Origin: Rosellinia necatrix
Lineage: Eukaryota; Ascomycota; Sordariomycetes; Xylariales; Xylariaceae
NCBI GenBank assembly: GCA_021209875.1
Contig: JAGYVD010000001.1
Location: forward strand, 6,696,001-6,760,000
DNA length: 64,000 nucleotides
Reading direction: 5' to 3'
In this document: one piece after another, positions 34,276 through 46,018 of the stretch
Position numbering within the stretch: position 1 is the stretch's first letter
Layout of the letters: each line of letters starts with the position of its first letter
Notes under the pieces: model-generated
Told to the model about the DNA's origin: nothing
The model's database searches: none
What the model saw: the letters and a program-made list of their open reading frames with translations, nothing else
Made by a program: the position numbers and the translations under genes

Positions 34276-35205
34276 ATGCTACTCAAAGAGTCCAATCGTG
34301 TCCTCTCCTTGTGTCCTAGTCTCCCGGTATCTGGCGCGGGCTCGCCCATATCCTGCATAACGTCATCATGTCCCGGTGCCAGCCAGCGGCCGCCACGAGC
34401 CCGTCTTGACCCATATCGGCATCCCCAAAGATGGGATGTGAAGTATACACCGCGGCTGACACAGGCCCATTCTTCCGCTCGCTGCTACGCCTCCGTCTCT
34501 GCTCCGCCACCCAAACCTCCACCCGGCGCTGCACCGGGCTATACTTGGCCGGCCTCGCTCCACCCAACACCTTATGAGATCCTGGCCCATCCAAGACACG
34601 CGCGATACAACAAGGCCTTGTTTTATGAGTTAGTCAAGATTTACCACCCCGACAGGAATCGCGCGGCGGTTAATTCGGCTATTTCGCAGTCCACAAGACT
34701 GGAGCGCTATCGCCTGGTTGTGGCCGCCAACGAGATATTAAGCGATGAGGCTAGGCGGAGGGCATACGATCTGTACGGCGCCGGCTGGGACGGCAACCGC
34801 ACTTTGCAGAGCCCATGTCGCGAATCGTATCGGTCATGGCGGAACGAGCCGGGCAATGCGAGTAGGAATGCTACCTGGGAAGACTGGGAGAGATGGCGGC
34901 GCGAGAGGAACGGGGGACAGCAGTCACAGGCTCCCGTATTCATGTCCAACGAAGTATTTGTTATCGTGCTGTGCTCTTTTGTGGTCCTGGGAAGCTTCAC
35001 TCAGGCACGGCGGGCCAGTGCTAGCACGTTGGATGTCGTCGAGATGCGCGACCAGAAAGACGCCGCCATTAGCAACGGGATAAGGCGGCGACATGATGAG
35101 AAGGCGCCCCTCAATCGGCATGAGAGGATAGAGAACTTCTTGCGGCAGCGAGATAGCTGGAATCTCGTGTCGTCTGACGACTGCAGTCCCGAATCGCCTC
35201 CCTGA
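34276..35205 (+). CDS. J-domain (DnaJ-like) protein with mitochondrial-type N-terminus and one membrane segment
   Basis: A co-chaperone that would stimulate an Hsp70 ATPase, 309 aa, one exon. The N-terminal 75 residues are rich in Arg, Ser and Pro with few acids, consistent with a mitochondrial presequence (RARLDPYRH; SSARCYASV). The J-domain runs about 97-165, with the essential HPD in KIYHPDRN (about 124-126), a helix III/IV region NEILSDEARRRAYDLYG, and no G/F or zinc region, so it is a class III J-protein. A single hydrophobic segment, EVFVIVLCSFVVLGSF, lies at about 225-240, followed by a charged tail. This resembles small mitochondrial inner-membrane J-proteins of fungi. ATG 34276 is chosen over the in-frame GTG two codons upstream. 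Confidence 0.88.
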   Translation: MLLKESNRVLSLCPSLPVSGAGSPISCITSSCPGASQRPPRARLDPYRHPQRWDVKYTPRLTQAHSSARCYASVSAPPPKPPPGAAPGYTWPASLHPTPYEILAHPRHARYNKALFYELVKIYHPDRNRAAVNSAISQSTRLERYRLVVAANEILSDEARRRAYDLYGAGWDGNRTLQSPCRESYRSWRNEPGNASRNATWEDWERWRRERNGGQQSQAPVFMSNEVFVIVLCSFVVLGSFTQARRASASTLDVVEMRDQKDAAISNGIRRRHDEKAPLNRHERIENFLRQRDSWNLVSSDDCSPESPP

Positions 35206-36093
35206 CGCAAAGTAAGGGATGGCGGTTTTGCAGCCACGCGTCGGCCCTAACAAGCCATTCTTGACGAGCCATTGATTGAAATACTCGAGGCGCAGCATCG
35301 TGTGGATTTTTGAATGGATTAATTAAAATATGAGCGCATAAATAGCTCACGCGTTAGGCAGGCCAGAGGGGGAATCCCTCTTCCAGTTCAAAGGGTCTGA
35401 TGTCTCCATCCGTCTCATCATAGCTAACCGAAATATTCTCATCCGTATGTCGCACGCGAACCCGCGTCACGGATATGATGCGCCTCAGCGGTCCATGGTC
35501 CTTGGCAAGGCGACCGCATAGCTGTGCCGGGGTGGTCGATATGCTGCACTGCATAGATACGCTCGCTGTGTAGCGCGCCGGTACAGGCCTCACAGGGGGT
35601 TACAGGGCCTCTGTCTGTGCCCTGGTTACACCGTTTACAGCACCTACACGCGGCTACCCAGGTCAATCATGCGACGTCTCATTCGAGAACCACGGCGGTC
35701 TAGACCACGTCCATGCAGCCCTGTTTGTTCTTTGTATAGTAGCTCCCGGCCGACTCGTCTATCACATATTATACCTAAGCTTCATATGAGAAGTCCTATG
35801 CGTCGTACGATCCGTTCTTCCCGTATCGATTTGAGTTTCTGTCCCGCCTTCATTGCATGTACCTAAACCCAAATACGCGCGTTCGAGACACCTCGGGAGA
35901 CCTTCGGGGCGCCGCCACGTCCACGAGCCTCCGCCATCGGGAATTGATCCCTGGACTAAAATCATAGTTTCCTCAAGCCGCCGCTTATTAACAGTTCTGC
36001 CCTCAACACGGGAAGTTAGCCAGCCCACGCCAATATACCCCCCCTACATAGTCATCGAGCTCGCGTGGCGTCGGGATAGCCGTGGAGCCGATC
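35206..36093. other. Intergenic region with possible minus-strand gene relic
   Basis: On the minus strand a Cys cluster (CRCCKRCNQ, then PCEACTGAL) at about 35650-35570, and in another frame a protein-like tail (LAKDHGPLRRIISVTRVRV to EEGFPLWPA) at 35500-35354, could be pieces of one broken zinc-binding protein. The two lie in different frames and no splice joining them was found. Confidence 0.35.
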
Positions 36094-36852
36094 ATGGTGC
36101 TCTTTAACGTCTCGCTGCCGGCTCACAACCAACACACGCACACCATTATCTTCCTCCACGGGCACGAATCCAGCGCCCGGGACCTCAGCCAGCTGATCTG
36201 GGAGAGTCACGATCGTCGGGGTTGGTCGCTCCAACACATCTTCCCCTCCGTCAAATGGGTGTTTCCCCAAGCTGAAGAAGTTTACGTCGAGCGTTTTCAG
36301 CAGTACCTTAGTCGCTGGTATGACATATGGGATGCCCGGGATCCGGGCGACCGCCGCGACCTCCAGGTCCCGGGCCTAAGGAACGCTACCCCCCAGCTCA
36401 TCAGCCTTATAAAGAGCGAGGCCTCACGCGTTGGGCTCGCCAATGTCATTCTCGCCGGAGTGTCTCAAGGTTGTGCCACCGCAGTCCACGCGCTGCTCAA
36501 TTACCCGATATCGGAAACAGCGGAGGAAGGCAACCGGCTCTGTGCATTCATCGGCCTGTCCGGCTGGATGTCGCTGGAAGCAGGCTCAGCCCAGGAATCT
36601 CGCCAACTACTAGGCGCCGTTTCGACACCAAACGACGACATATATCTGAATACGCCGGCGTTCCTAAGCCACTGTGCTGATGACACCGCCGTACCGATCA
36701 TACAAGGAGAGCGGCTAAGGCACACCCTGACAACCTACGGGATGACGGTGACATGGAAGCCATACTTGAGCGGTGGACAGTGGATAAACACTCCGCAGGG
36801 AGTCGAGGACCTCGTTGCCTTCCTAAAAACCCAAGGTCTAGCAAGCATGTGA
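36094..36852 (+). CDS. Alpha/beta-hydrolase paralogue lacking the catalytic His
   Basis: Same family as the esterase at 16303-17241 (phospholipase/carboxylesterase, Abhydrolase_2), 252 aa. The strand order FLHGHESSARDLSQL, VKWVFPQAEEVYVERF and WYDIWDARDPGDRRDLQ matches the paralogue. Nucleophile Ser124 in GVSQG and Asp197 in CADDTAVP are kept. The position of the catalytic His in SGGHW is Gln229 (SGGQW, codon CAG), while the flanking INTPQGVEDLVAFL is conserved. Without the His, normal esterase turnover is unlikely. The frame is fully open, so the protein may have another role, or the change may be recent. ATG 36094 is preferred; the GTG four codons upstream is not needed. Confidence 0.87.
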   Translation: MVLFNVSLPAHNQHTHTIIFLHGHESSARDLSQLIWESHDRRGWSLQHIFPSVKWVFPQAEEVYVERFQQYLSRWYDIWDARDPGDRRDLQVPGLRNATPQLISLIKSEASRVGLANVILAGVSQGCATAVHALLNYPISETAEEGNRLCAFIGLSGWMSLEAGSAQESRQLLGAVSTPNDDIYLNTPAFLSHCADDTAVPIIQGERLRHTLTTYGMTVTWKPYLSGGQWINTPQGVEDLVAFLKTQGLASM

Positions 36853-37605
36853 AGGACGACAAATCATTGCCGCGAGCGAGGGGGATGCTGTGTACTTTAC
36901 GATACCAGAGGTTTTAGCCGGCGTTTACCTGCTTTTCGGCACATCCACGGTCTCTTGAGAATATGGTCGGATCCGGCGTTTCAACACCATGGAATACGAA
37001 CGGCGGGACGGACAAATCCACCTAGGAAAACGGGTTGATAGTGACAAAGGGGGGAAAGGGAAGAGGACGGACGCTGACTTTCAGTCTTGAAAGTTTTAAT
37101 AACATGGGGAAACTAAAAGAAATGGATGGGGAAAAAAATCATAAAAGACTCTGCATCGCCGGCCACGGCTCGGCGTTGGGGTCTCCGCCGGAACATGGGA
37201 GGCTTCAGTCGTTATTGCGCTATTATTATTATTATTCTTCTTCTTCTTCTCCTTCTAGTTGTTTTCACCTCCCTAGTTGGGTTTGGTGATGAATCTTAGT
37301 TAGCTGCTCTTGCTGCCGTTCCGCATGTGTAAATCGCATTGCTATATCTAGGAAAATACAATTCTTTTAATCTGTCCCCAACTTTTTTCTCCCGTACTGC
37401 AGTGGTTTATGACTCATTAGCTTGCCGTCTACGAATCATCGCGTCGTGAAGCGTATCTATCTCCATACAAGCGGGCCATACAACTTCCTACACGTAATAG
37501 GCGGATAGCACACACACGCACACACACACACACACGCACGTGACAATCGTGGGGTCTATCTATACACACACTACGTAGCCTAGATTTTACATATTTACAA
37601 AGCCC
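36853..37605. other. Intergenic region between convergent genes
   Basis: Contains TTC/TTA microsatellites (37218-37250) and a CA run (37509-37537). It lies between the 3' ends of the hydrolase paralogue and GatB. No gene is seen. Confidence 0.55.
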
Positions 37606-39489
37606 TCATTCCCCGGCTCTCAGAGCGGGTAAATAGACGCTCTCGATGCGCTCGCGCATGACGCGCTCGGCGCTCTGGGGGTCGATGCGCTCCTCCTGGC
37701 CGAGGCGGATCATGCGGCCGACGAGGAACATGAGCTTGCCCGTCGGGTAGGAAGACGCGCCCGCACCGGCGGTGGGAAACTGGCGCAGGACGCTGTCCTG
37801 GCCGTGGGCGGCGAGGTCGGCGAGCGCGGCGTACTCGTCGGCGCCGAGCTCGCGGAACCAGAGGGCGCCGGCGTCGACGGCGGCGGAGACGGTGGGATGG
37901 GCGTCGGGGATGGTGCGGCGGAAGACGGCCCAGAGCAGCTCCTTGGCGACCTTGGCGGTGATGTCGCGGGCGTGCAGGTGCGCGAGGATGTCGGCGAGGT
38001 GGCGGGCGGGAACGCGTGCGCACTCGCCGTCCGGTGTGAAGCCGAGATCGGCGGCGGGCACGTCGCTGCGCTCCGAGGTGAGGCGGCCGAGCTCGTGCAG
38101 GATCCAGTTGGCGGCGAGCTGGAAGCACTGCTGCGTGTCGGCGTCGACGCCGGCGAGGTTCTCTTTTTGTCTGAGGAGGTCGACGACGCGCCAGAAGTAC
38201 TCGGCGCGGAGCCCGCCGTCGAGCGAGGCGAGGGCCATGGCGTCCTTGGGAGAGAGGGCAAAGTCGCGGATCAGGGCGTCGACGGCGGCGTCGGGAGTCT
38301 CGCCGAGCGTAGCGCGCAGGCGGGCGACGAGGTCGGGGCCGATGAGGAGTGGCGCGACGTCCGGATCCGGCATGTAGCGGTAGTCGACCTCACCCTCCTT
38401 GCCGCGGAGGCGGCGGGTCTCCGTGGCGCCGACAGACCAGCCGCGCGTCTCGCCGGCGACGGTGCCGCCGGCTTCGAGCACGGCAATCTGGCGGTCGCGC
38501 TCGGCGATGACGGCGTCCTCCACGGCCTTGAAGCTGCTCAGGTTCTTGATCTCCGTGCGCTGGCCGAGCGGGGTGCTTGGGTCGTCGTCGGTCCGCCGAA
38601 CGGAGACGTTGACGTCAGCACGCAGCCCGCCAGTCTCCATGCCCGAGACACACGCGTCGACAGCGCCAAGCAGCATCTGCACCTTCCGCACGAAGGCGGC
38701 GGCGGTTGCGGGGTGGTGGATCTCCGGCCGGGTGATGATCTCGATCAGGGGCACACCGACGCGGTTGAAGTCGATCCAGTGCGCGTCGCCGGGCTGCGCG
38801 AGCGTCTTGGCGGTGTCCTGCTCCATCTGGATCTGCTGGATGCCGATGGAGACACCCTCGCCGTCCTCGGCGGCGATGCCGTCCCGCGCGTGCAGTCGCA
38901 TGCTGCCATTGCGTGCAAACGGCTCGTAGTACTGGGTGATCTGGTACCCGGACGGCTGGTCCCAGTGGAAGTAGTGCTTCCGGTCGAAGCGGCTCACGGA
39001 TTGGATGTCGCAATCGAGGGCCAGGGCGGCGCGCAGGGCGGGGATCAGGGTCTCTTTTTGGAAGATGGGCTGACTGCCGGGGATGGCGAGGTCGAAGTAG
39101 GCGACGTGGGTGTTGGGGTCGTCGTTGAAGGACGTGGCGGCGGCGGAAAACAGCTTCTTCGCCGTGTTGAGCTGGGCATGGATCTCGATGCCGACCGTCA
39201 GCTCCCAGCCCTCGACGACCTGGTTGTTCACGTTCTTTTTCTTCTTCTTCCCCGATGCCTTCTGCCTCTTCGCTTCGTCCTTCAGCTGCTTGCGCAGGGG
39301 TACGTGGATGGGAGCGGGCGCATTCGAGTGAGGCTCTGCGGTATCGGCGTGCAGGTGTCGGGCGAGAGGTGCGTGTGCGGCGGTGACGGCGGGCGGCTGA
39401 ATGCGTGCCTGGGCTCGCAGGCAACCTCTGCTCCAAAGCTGGCCGTGGAGCAAATACCTACGCAGCACGGCAGGCCGGAGGTGAGGCAT
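37606..39489 (-). CDS. PET112: Mitochondrial glutamyl-tRNA(Gln) amidotransferase subunit B (GatB/PET112)
   Basis: Subunit of the mitochondrial GatFAB amidotransferase, which converts Glu-tRNA(Gln) to Gln-tRNA(Gln). Single exon of 627 aa, very GC-rich. The N-terminal 80 residues form an Arg-rich mitochondrial presequence followed by a Lys-rich linker (EAKRQKASGKKKKK). Conserved GatB signatures: VGIEIHAQLNTAKKLFS, HYFHWDQPSGYQITQYY, DFNRVGVPLIEIITRPE, GMETGGLRADVNVSVR and VDYRYMPDPDVAPL. The C-terminal YqeY-like tRNA-binding domain runs from about 480 (AANWILHELGRL) to SYPTGKLMFLVGRMIR. The TTG eight codons upstream is rejected as start. The long antisense frame (37804-39546 plus) is a GC artefact. 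Confidence 0.96.
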   Translation of the reverse strand: MPHLRPAVLRRYLLHGQLWSRGCLRAQARIQPPAVTAAHAPLARHLHADTAEPHSNAPAPIHVPLRKQLKDEAKRQKASGKKKKKNVNNQVVEGWELTVGIEIHAQLNTAKKLFSAAATSFNDDPNTHVAYFDLAIPGSQPIFQKETLIPALRAALALDCDIQSVSRFDRKHYFHWDQPSGYQITQYYEPFARNGSMRLHARDGIAAEDGEGVSIGIQQIQMEQDTAKTLAQPGDAHWIDFNRVGVPLIEIITRPEIHHPATAAAFVRKVQMLLGAVDACVSGMETGGLRADVNVSVRRTDDDPSTPLGQRTEIKNLSSFKAVEDAVIAERDRQIAVLEAGGTVAGETRGWSVGATETRRLRGKEGEVDYRYMPDPDVAPLLIGPDLVARLRATLGETPDAAVDALIRDFALSPKDAMALASLDGGLRAEYFWRVVDLLRQKENLAGVDADTQQCFQLAANWILHELGRLTSERSDVPAADLGFTPDGECARVPARHLADILAHLHARDITAKVAKELLWAVFRRTIPDAHPTVSAAVDAGALWFRELGADEYAALADLAAHGQDSVLRQFPTAGAGASSYPTGKLMFLVGRMIRLGQEERIDPQSAERVMRERIESVYLPALRAGE

Positions 39490-41242
39490 TGCGAGAACAA
39501 GCGGGCGAGGCAACGAGCCGACCTGCCTGATAATGGCCCAGGCTAAGGATTATCTAGTAAATTCTATCACATAATCAAGGTGAAAGCTCGCTAGTGGAAC
39601 AGTAGGTAACTATAGTATACCGTAACCGTACAAGTGTACCGTATATCGTGTTCCCATGTCACTGTGCTATGTACACATGTACATACGCTAAATGGATATG
39701 GTCAAATGTTTCATCCTTTCACCCTGGAAGCGTTTCCCACTGTCGAGAAGTATGTACATACTAAGTACGTACATGCTCGCTAAAACTAAACCAGGATTAG
39801 TCCTTCCCATGAGTGAGGACCGACCCCACTAACCGAACCCAACTTGCATACCTCACTCATCCTTACACAACAGAAGCATGTACATACATGTCTGTATGCT
39901 GTCGCATCTCATATGCCGACGGCGGGTAAGTACCCAGCTCTACTCATGGCAATAGTCGGCAGTCATAGGTACAGTTAATGCCTGCCTACCTTCAACCAAA
40001 TCCGTCGCACAACCGCACCTCTTCCTATCTTCATCCCCAACCATCCCCCCCATCCCCCATCCCCCATCCCCCATCCCCATCCATCTCTTAAGTCCTTGTC
40101 TCGGCGGGCTGTTCCTCGCCGGCCACGCGATAGAAACGTCCACAAAGTCAGCAGCAGTCTTATACGCTATTATGGCCAGCCCTTCGCCCCCCTTCGCCCC
40201 CTTGTCAGCAAACAAAGACGACAGACATGATTCGACATTATAGCGATCTAGGATCTCCGGGCGACGTCACCGGAAACGCTTCCCGTGTGGTGTGCAGCCC
40301 ACCCCCTCGACCAATCAACCATCACATGGCCATCTCTCGCGCAGCATCCGGTCGTCTCTTAGGGTGGCTCGACGGAAGTGGGTGTCGAAGAGAGGAGTCC
40401 CGTCCAGAACCTAGCCCGAGGACCCGTTCATCCCGCGCACTGACATACAGCATACAGGGTAGACAGGCAGGTATTCATCCAACCATTTGGACAGCTTTCC
40501 AAGGCCGAGAGAGACGAGACATCGTTAGTAGATCATGACAGCGCCATAATCCGATTGACCTTCCATCTCTAAACAGACAACCGACTGCATTCGCTATTTC
40601 GTATCGTCCTCCCTCCCTCCTTAATCTACGCCCTGACTCCTTGACTCCCTGTCTCCCTATCTACGTATCTCCACTCCCCTTATTCGCGAAACCTGTTCCT
40701 CATGTGATGGTGAAGAGGGATATCACGCGCACACGTATTTACCGCAACCATGAGCAGTGGCACACTCTCACCGCGCCTTGTCTTAGTGCAACCGGCCGTA
40801 TCTTCGTCCTGTTGGGTATGAGGCGTTATAGCCTTATTTTCTTACTCATTCTCATAATCCAATGCATTCTATTCTATTTTTAATCTCATGACGCCCAAAT
40901 ACCATCCCCACGCCGCATATCCGCCCAAGCTTGCACCTTTGTATCTCCCGACTTCCCCTTCGCTGTTGATACCCAATCAAACCTAGATGTTTTGCGACGA
41001 CGGGGCGGTTACGTGCAGTGTAACACATCCGAGGCCAACAAAACAAGTTGTCAACAAATATAATTAATTGGGTGGTGCATTTTTCTCACATCCCGGGCCG
41101 ACCCGCCATCCCGTTGCAAATCGTCTTCCAACATAGCCCGATAAGGCCTTAGGCAGGTGTCATAGTACTGTCTTTGAGGTCAACTACATCCACACTGCTA
41201 TCTATCAAAACTCAGCTGCCAGGCGCCTACATCCCATCAAAC
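39490..41242. other. Intergenic region between divergent GatB and DUF6594 genes
   Basis: Shared upstream region of 1.75 kb. It contains TGTACATA-type palindromic words (39665-39900) and a CCCCATC repeat (40041-40083). No supported gene. Confidence 0.55.
40041..40083 (+). repeat. CCCCCAT tandem repeat
   Basis: Five imperfect heptanucleotide units of the type CATCCCC in a row between divergent genes. Confidence 0.8.
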
Positions 41243-43107
41243 ATGATCGATATGTCCAATAACGGGGATAATACGCGTCTGGACGTCCCTCCAGCCTCAA
41301 CTCCGGGCTCAAGGAAGACCAGACCGCGCACTCAAGCCCCGGAACAGCTGACTGATCACGGCTCCGGAGATCTCAAGAAACCACGCCGAAAATCCACCAC
41401 CGTGATCAATCTCTCTGGAGATGAAACGGCACGTAATCAATCGCCTAGTCACGTCACCAGACTAAGGGAGCGGTTGGGAAATGTGGCAATCGAAACTCCG
41501 GCTCCCTCCGAGAAGACAGGGGAACCTCGCAGCCCTGTCGGACTCCCAGATAAGGATACTGGCTCACAAGCGAAGCCGCCATCAGTTGAGGCCGTGTGCC
41601 CTTTTGACACCTCGAAGTCCGACATCGCCAATGAGTCTGAGGGCTCAAGTGGCAGCAGTCAAACCGTTACGCGCGCATCGCCAGCCCGACGAAATAGCTG
41701 GGCAAAGGGAACCACGTCAAAGCAGAGACGGCATAATAGTGGCAAACCTCACGCCCTGCATTTCTTGGACGTAGACTCACCTCAAGTCACATCAGAAAGC
41801 ATCCAACGTACCGTGAAGGAAGCCTCTAAGTCACCACAGGATACAGCCAAGAGCGCATCGTCCTCAGCACGTAGCCCATCATCGACATCGAGCGGCTTTC
41901 GAGAAGACATATTCGATGTTACTGATGAACGTGAAACCGATCAAACTTCGACGAGCCCCAGCCGCAGCCTCGATGGTGATACGAGAGGCTCTGTATCTGA
42001 TGAGGCTAGGCCCCGGTCGAGGATAACGAAAGGCAGAAGGCGGAGTTATGGGACTCCTGAGATGCCACGAGGAAACGCACAACACCCCCACGTACCACCA
42101 GAAGATCTCACGCCTCGCGCTCCAAACCAACAGTTCATCAAGCCTCTTCCAAGAGCCGAGAAGCTTCCCCTGACTGGCTATGAGTTGTTAGCTTCAAGGT
42201 TGTCCATTACTGCAGTGGACCATTGTGGACAATTTCTCAGGCCGATTTATCGCAGATTTGAGTCACTGAATCATCGCATGTTGCTTCACCTTCAAGATGA
42301 GATCTGCGAACTAGAGGAAGAATTGCATCACCTCGATACGGCCGATACGCAAAATAGACGACTCCCAAACGGCATTCTCCCAGCATCACGAAGAGCAGAC
42401 TACGTATCCGGAGGAGAGCTCCAATGGCGCAGGATAGACATAATGGGCAAAATAGGCTTTAAACTGGAACAGTATAGTAAGCTGGCGCTAGTCCATCGTC
42501 GTCTTCGAGAATTAACCAATATTTAGACCGGGTCCTGACGTCATTCCGAGAGACGCTCTCTCTTTCGGTGCCTACATTAGACGATGTGCAACAATACCGG
42601 ATGTTTCTTGAGAGCTATGCGCCGATTACGGAAGTCGAGGGGCAATTTTTAGACACAACAAACGATCTTGTGTGCTTGGGTTACAGCGACGAAGACATGG
42701 AAGCGGATGACGAATGTCCAGTCACGCCGAGATCTGATACGACAGACCTTTACCCCCGACGCCGTGTATCGATTCTTTCCCAATCCGACGTCTCACGCCA
42801 ACACGACGCAAGGACCACATCATCCATAAACCAGCAAGGCGCACCTCAAGAACAGCCAGTGGTCGACAGGCATCCGTTGACGAGCTTGTCAGTTGCCATA
42901 GCCATGGCTGTTATCCTACCCATCTTCACGTTCGTAGTCATTCCCGGCTTCATTGGACGTATGACAGTCGTATGCCTGGTCGGTATCGGCATCCTTGGGG
43001 CCTTAATCCAAGGTAAGGTGATCAGGTTGCAAGCAACCCAAGAGTTTTGCGTCAGCGTTGGGCTTTACGGCGGTGTTATGGCTATTCTAGCTGGTATGGT
43101 CGGGTAA
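41243..43107 (+). CDS. DUF6594-family membrane protein, two exons
   Basis: Protein of 604 aa (exons 41243-42476 and 42527-43107). The 50-bp intron (GTAAGC...TTTAG, with ATTAAC branch-like box) is phase 1 and joins KLEQYN to RVLTSFRETL, which is how relatives read. The first 300 residues are Ser/Pro/Arg-rich and probably disordered. The DUF6594 core starts near LTGYELLASRL and contains RFESLNHRMLLHLQDEICEL with a coiled-coil ELEEELHHLD, then DVQQYRMFLESYAPI. Three hydrophobic segments close the protein (SLSVAIAMAVILPIFTFVV; VVCLVGIGILGALI; CVSVGLYGGVMAILAGMV). The family is fungal and of unknown function. TTG 41174 upstream is rejected as start. Confidence 0.9.
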
Positions 43108-43917
43108 TTGTGATGTCCTAGTTTCCGGGGGTCACAAGGCGCTTACGATTTTACAATTGTTCAATGTAATATCACCGCGAATGCGTCAGGAAAAGAATTG
43201 TAATGTCAGAAATTCGGGACAGCCGTGGACAGTTATATCTGAGCGCTCCTGCCCAGACTTCCTTGAGGCTAGACGGTCCTAAGCGAGGGCTACCTCAATG
43301 AACGCAATTTTATTCATATATCTATGTACCAAGGGCAAGGTATCACCCGAACCCTTCACTGATGAGGCTAGTACTTGCATACAATAGTGGCTAGTTAGCA
43401 TGCAACGACGGGGCCAATCTGACAGCACAACACGGCCTTCACAACAAGGCATACTCAATCCGACACAACCCACCACAACCCGCCATAACATCAACTGCTC
43501 ATCTTCTGAATAATCAGGCAACCAACCGTTGAATAACGGAAGGCTGATAGGAACTTGGTTCACTCACTTCTCACCCGGACACGCAAGGCAGCCGTAGATG
43601 TTACCCGCCAGTACCTCTCTGTGCATCCTACCTGTAGAGTCTTTCTTTGGCCCCCCACCTCATTCACTCATCCCAACCATAGCCTTCACATCGTGGAATC
43701 GCAGGTGGACTGCCCAATCCGGCTCATGTCCACCAAAAGCGACATAGGGTAACTCGGCAGCCGACATAGCACGTTATCTTTGCATTCACTGGCACAAACA
43801 ATCATATTCGTATATTAAACTCTTGAGCAAACCCTTTGAGACTTTTTTTATTTCCCCCACAACACCACGCCGTCAGCATCGCCTCAATATCATCATCATT
43901 ACCCATCATTTCCCATC
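43108..43917. other. Intergenic region
   Basis: No gene is seen. The last 150 bp (from about 43790) are CA/TC-rich and form the leader of the exonuclease gene. Confidence 0.5.
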
Positions 43918-45369
43918 ATGTCGGCCCAGCCCGATTCAAAAGAGCGTAGCTACGCCTGCAGCGACTGCACCGCTGTCTATCCGACAAGCTGGAAGCGAAC
44001 CAAACATGCCTTCGCGACCGGTCACATGCGGGATCGCACATGCTTCCAGTGCCGTGCCGTCTTCAATACAGTCAAGGCACTCAGGTGTCACAAAAGACTG
44101 CATCAGAATCATCTAGTGCCAGAAGATTCGAAGAACATACCCGAAGAGACAGAGCACTGGTTCCTGGGTGAGTCACGTTTTTTTAACAAACAGAAAACAA
44201 AGGAAGCAACAACAGCAACAAAAAAGACTCACTAGCATGTTTACATTCCAGAACACTTCTCTACCGAATACTGGCGCGAGGGCCAAGATGTGAAAACCGC
44301 ACTCAAGCGCCGGCCCAACCACGGCTATCGCTGGGCCTCACCAGCGCAGAGCGAGGAGCTCCTGGTCCTCCTCGCCGATGAGCAGCTCTCCGAGGGCCAG
44401 ATTATAGGAGGCAAGTACCCGACGGTATTCCCACAGGCAAAACCACCGCGACAAAAGACAGCTGCGGCTGCTGCGGAGGCGCGGCCACTGCCACTCCCCG
44501 CGCCCAGCACCAAGCACGCGTACGCAGCGCTCGTGCTCGACTGCGAGATGGTCGAGCTCGCGGACCACACGTCGGACCTCGTGCGGATCAGCGTCATCGA
44601 CTTCCTCTCGGGCTCCATACTCTTGCACAAGCTCGTGCAGCCGACGGGCCACGTCAAGGACTGGCGCTCCCGCGTCAGCGGCGTCGACCCGGCCCTCCTG
44701 CGCGCCGCCTCGGCCTCCCTCAACCCGACGACCGCGGCTACCGCCGTACTCGCAGGCTGGCCCGAAGCGCGCGAGCGCATCTTCTCCCTCGCGGACGCCG
44801 ACACCATCTTCGTCGGCCACGCCCTCGCCAACGACCTCCATGTCCTGCACATCGCCGCCGCCCGCGTCGTTGACACCATGCAGATGACCGCCAGTGCTGC
44901 GTTCGGGCATGTGGACGGCGTCGGGTTCCCGCGCACCTGGGGCCTGCGCACCGCCTGCGAGGAGCTCATGGCCGTGCATGTTCAGCAGCGTCAGCAGAAA
45001 CACCACCAGCATCGCCAGCAGCAGAAGCAACAGCAGCAGAATGCCGCACCGGGCGGACACCACCGTCGCGGCTTGGGGGCGCAGCCGCACGACCCGCTCG
45101 AGGACGTGCTGGCGGCCCGCGAGCTCGCCATCTGGTGCCTCACGCACCCGCGCCAGCTCGCGGCCTGGGGGCGCAGGGCGCGCCAGACGTTCGAGGAGAA
45201 CAGGGCCGCACGGCTGGAGGCAGACAGGCGCGCTGCCGCGAGGGAGAGGAAGCGCCAGGAGCAGGAAGAGGGGGAGATGCGCAGCGAAGAGGAGCAGAGG
45301 AGGGATTGGGAGATGGCTATGAAGTGGAATGAGATGGCACGGGCTGCGGCGGAGGGCAAGGAAGTCTAA
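43918..45369 (+). CDS. DEDDh RNA exonuclease (REX/REXO4-like) with N-terminal C2H2 zinc fingers, two exons
   Basis: 3'-5' exoribonuclease expected to trim rRNA, snoRNA or similar RNAs. Exons 43918-44167 and 44252-45369 (intron 84 bp, GTGAGT...CCAG, phase 1) give 455 aa. The N-terminus has a paired Cys2His2-type pattern: CSDC, HAFATGH, CFQCRAVF, CHKRLHQNH. The exonuclease core follows: Exo I YAALVLDCEMVEL (Asp and Glu), Exo II VGHALANDLHVLH (Asp), Exo III PHDPLEDVLAARELAIW (His and Asp), so all DEDDh residues are present. A Gln/His-rich insert (VQQRQQKHHQHRQQQKQQQQ) sits between Exo II and Exo III. The C-terminal helix is highly charged (RKRQEQEEGEMRSEEE). Start ATG 43918 follows ATC. Confidence 0.92.
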
Positions 45370-46018
45370 GGGAGAGATGGGCCAGGGAATGGATGTACTG
45401 GAAGCAGATGTTGTGCTTCTTGGTCGGGAATGGTGCTGATAAGTGGGATGTGATGTTCGTGATGATTTCTCCGGAAGGAATCGCGAGGGACACCCGCGAA
45501 GGGTCTCGATTTACAGCCCTGGACCATAACGCGTATGCGTTACGTTAGACGAGTGCCTTTTTCTTTTTAATTTTGTGCAGCTCCCACGACAATATCATTG
45601 CTTGCCGTTTTCCTTAGCCCATCAACTCGTAGTTTGTCTTGCTCGTTATTCGGTTCTCTGTAATTCATGCACGCTGAGCATAGGGTCATTAGCGTCGACG
45701 ATACTGCCCGGGTGTTAGAGACACCTTTACAATATGGCTTGTTGACTGTATGCACACTATATTTGATATTATAGTCCCCCCAACACACTCTAGCGTTTCA
45801 ACTGCCAGTTAGGGGTTCATTTCATCGATTGGAAATTGGTTGGATAACTAAGACAATACCGACTCCTATTCATAACAATAACATCCCAGCTGCTAGCACA
45901 GCTGACTTGTCACCTGTTCTAGTACACTGTTTCTCGACAAGCGCTATCCGCTACCTCTTTAAAATGGCTGTTTCAATGACTGGGCCGTTGTAGTGCTATC
46001 ACTGTCAGCATCATTTGT
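45370..46018. other. Intergenic region
   Basis: 3' region of the exonuclease gene and of the minus-strand permease fragment. No gene is seen. Confidence 0.5.

Noticed and set aside
37804..39546. 580-codon open frame antisense to GatB
   Set aside because: Very GC-rich coding DNA leaves the opposite strand open. The GatB protein is unmistakable, and the antisense product is low-complexity Gly/Val/Asp-rich text with no domain.
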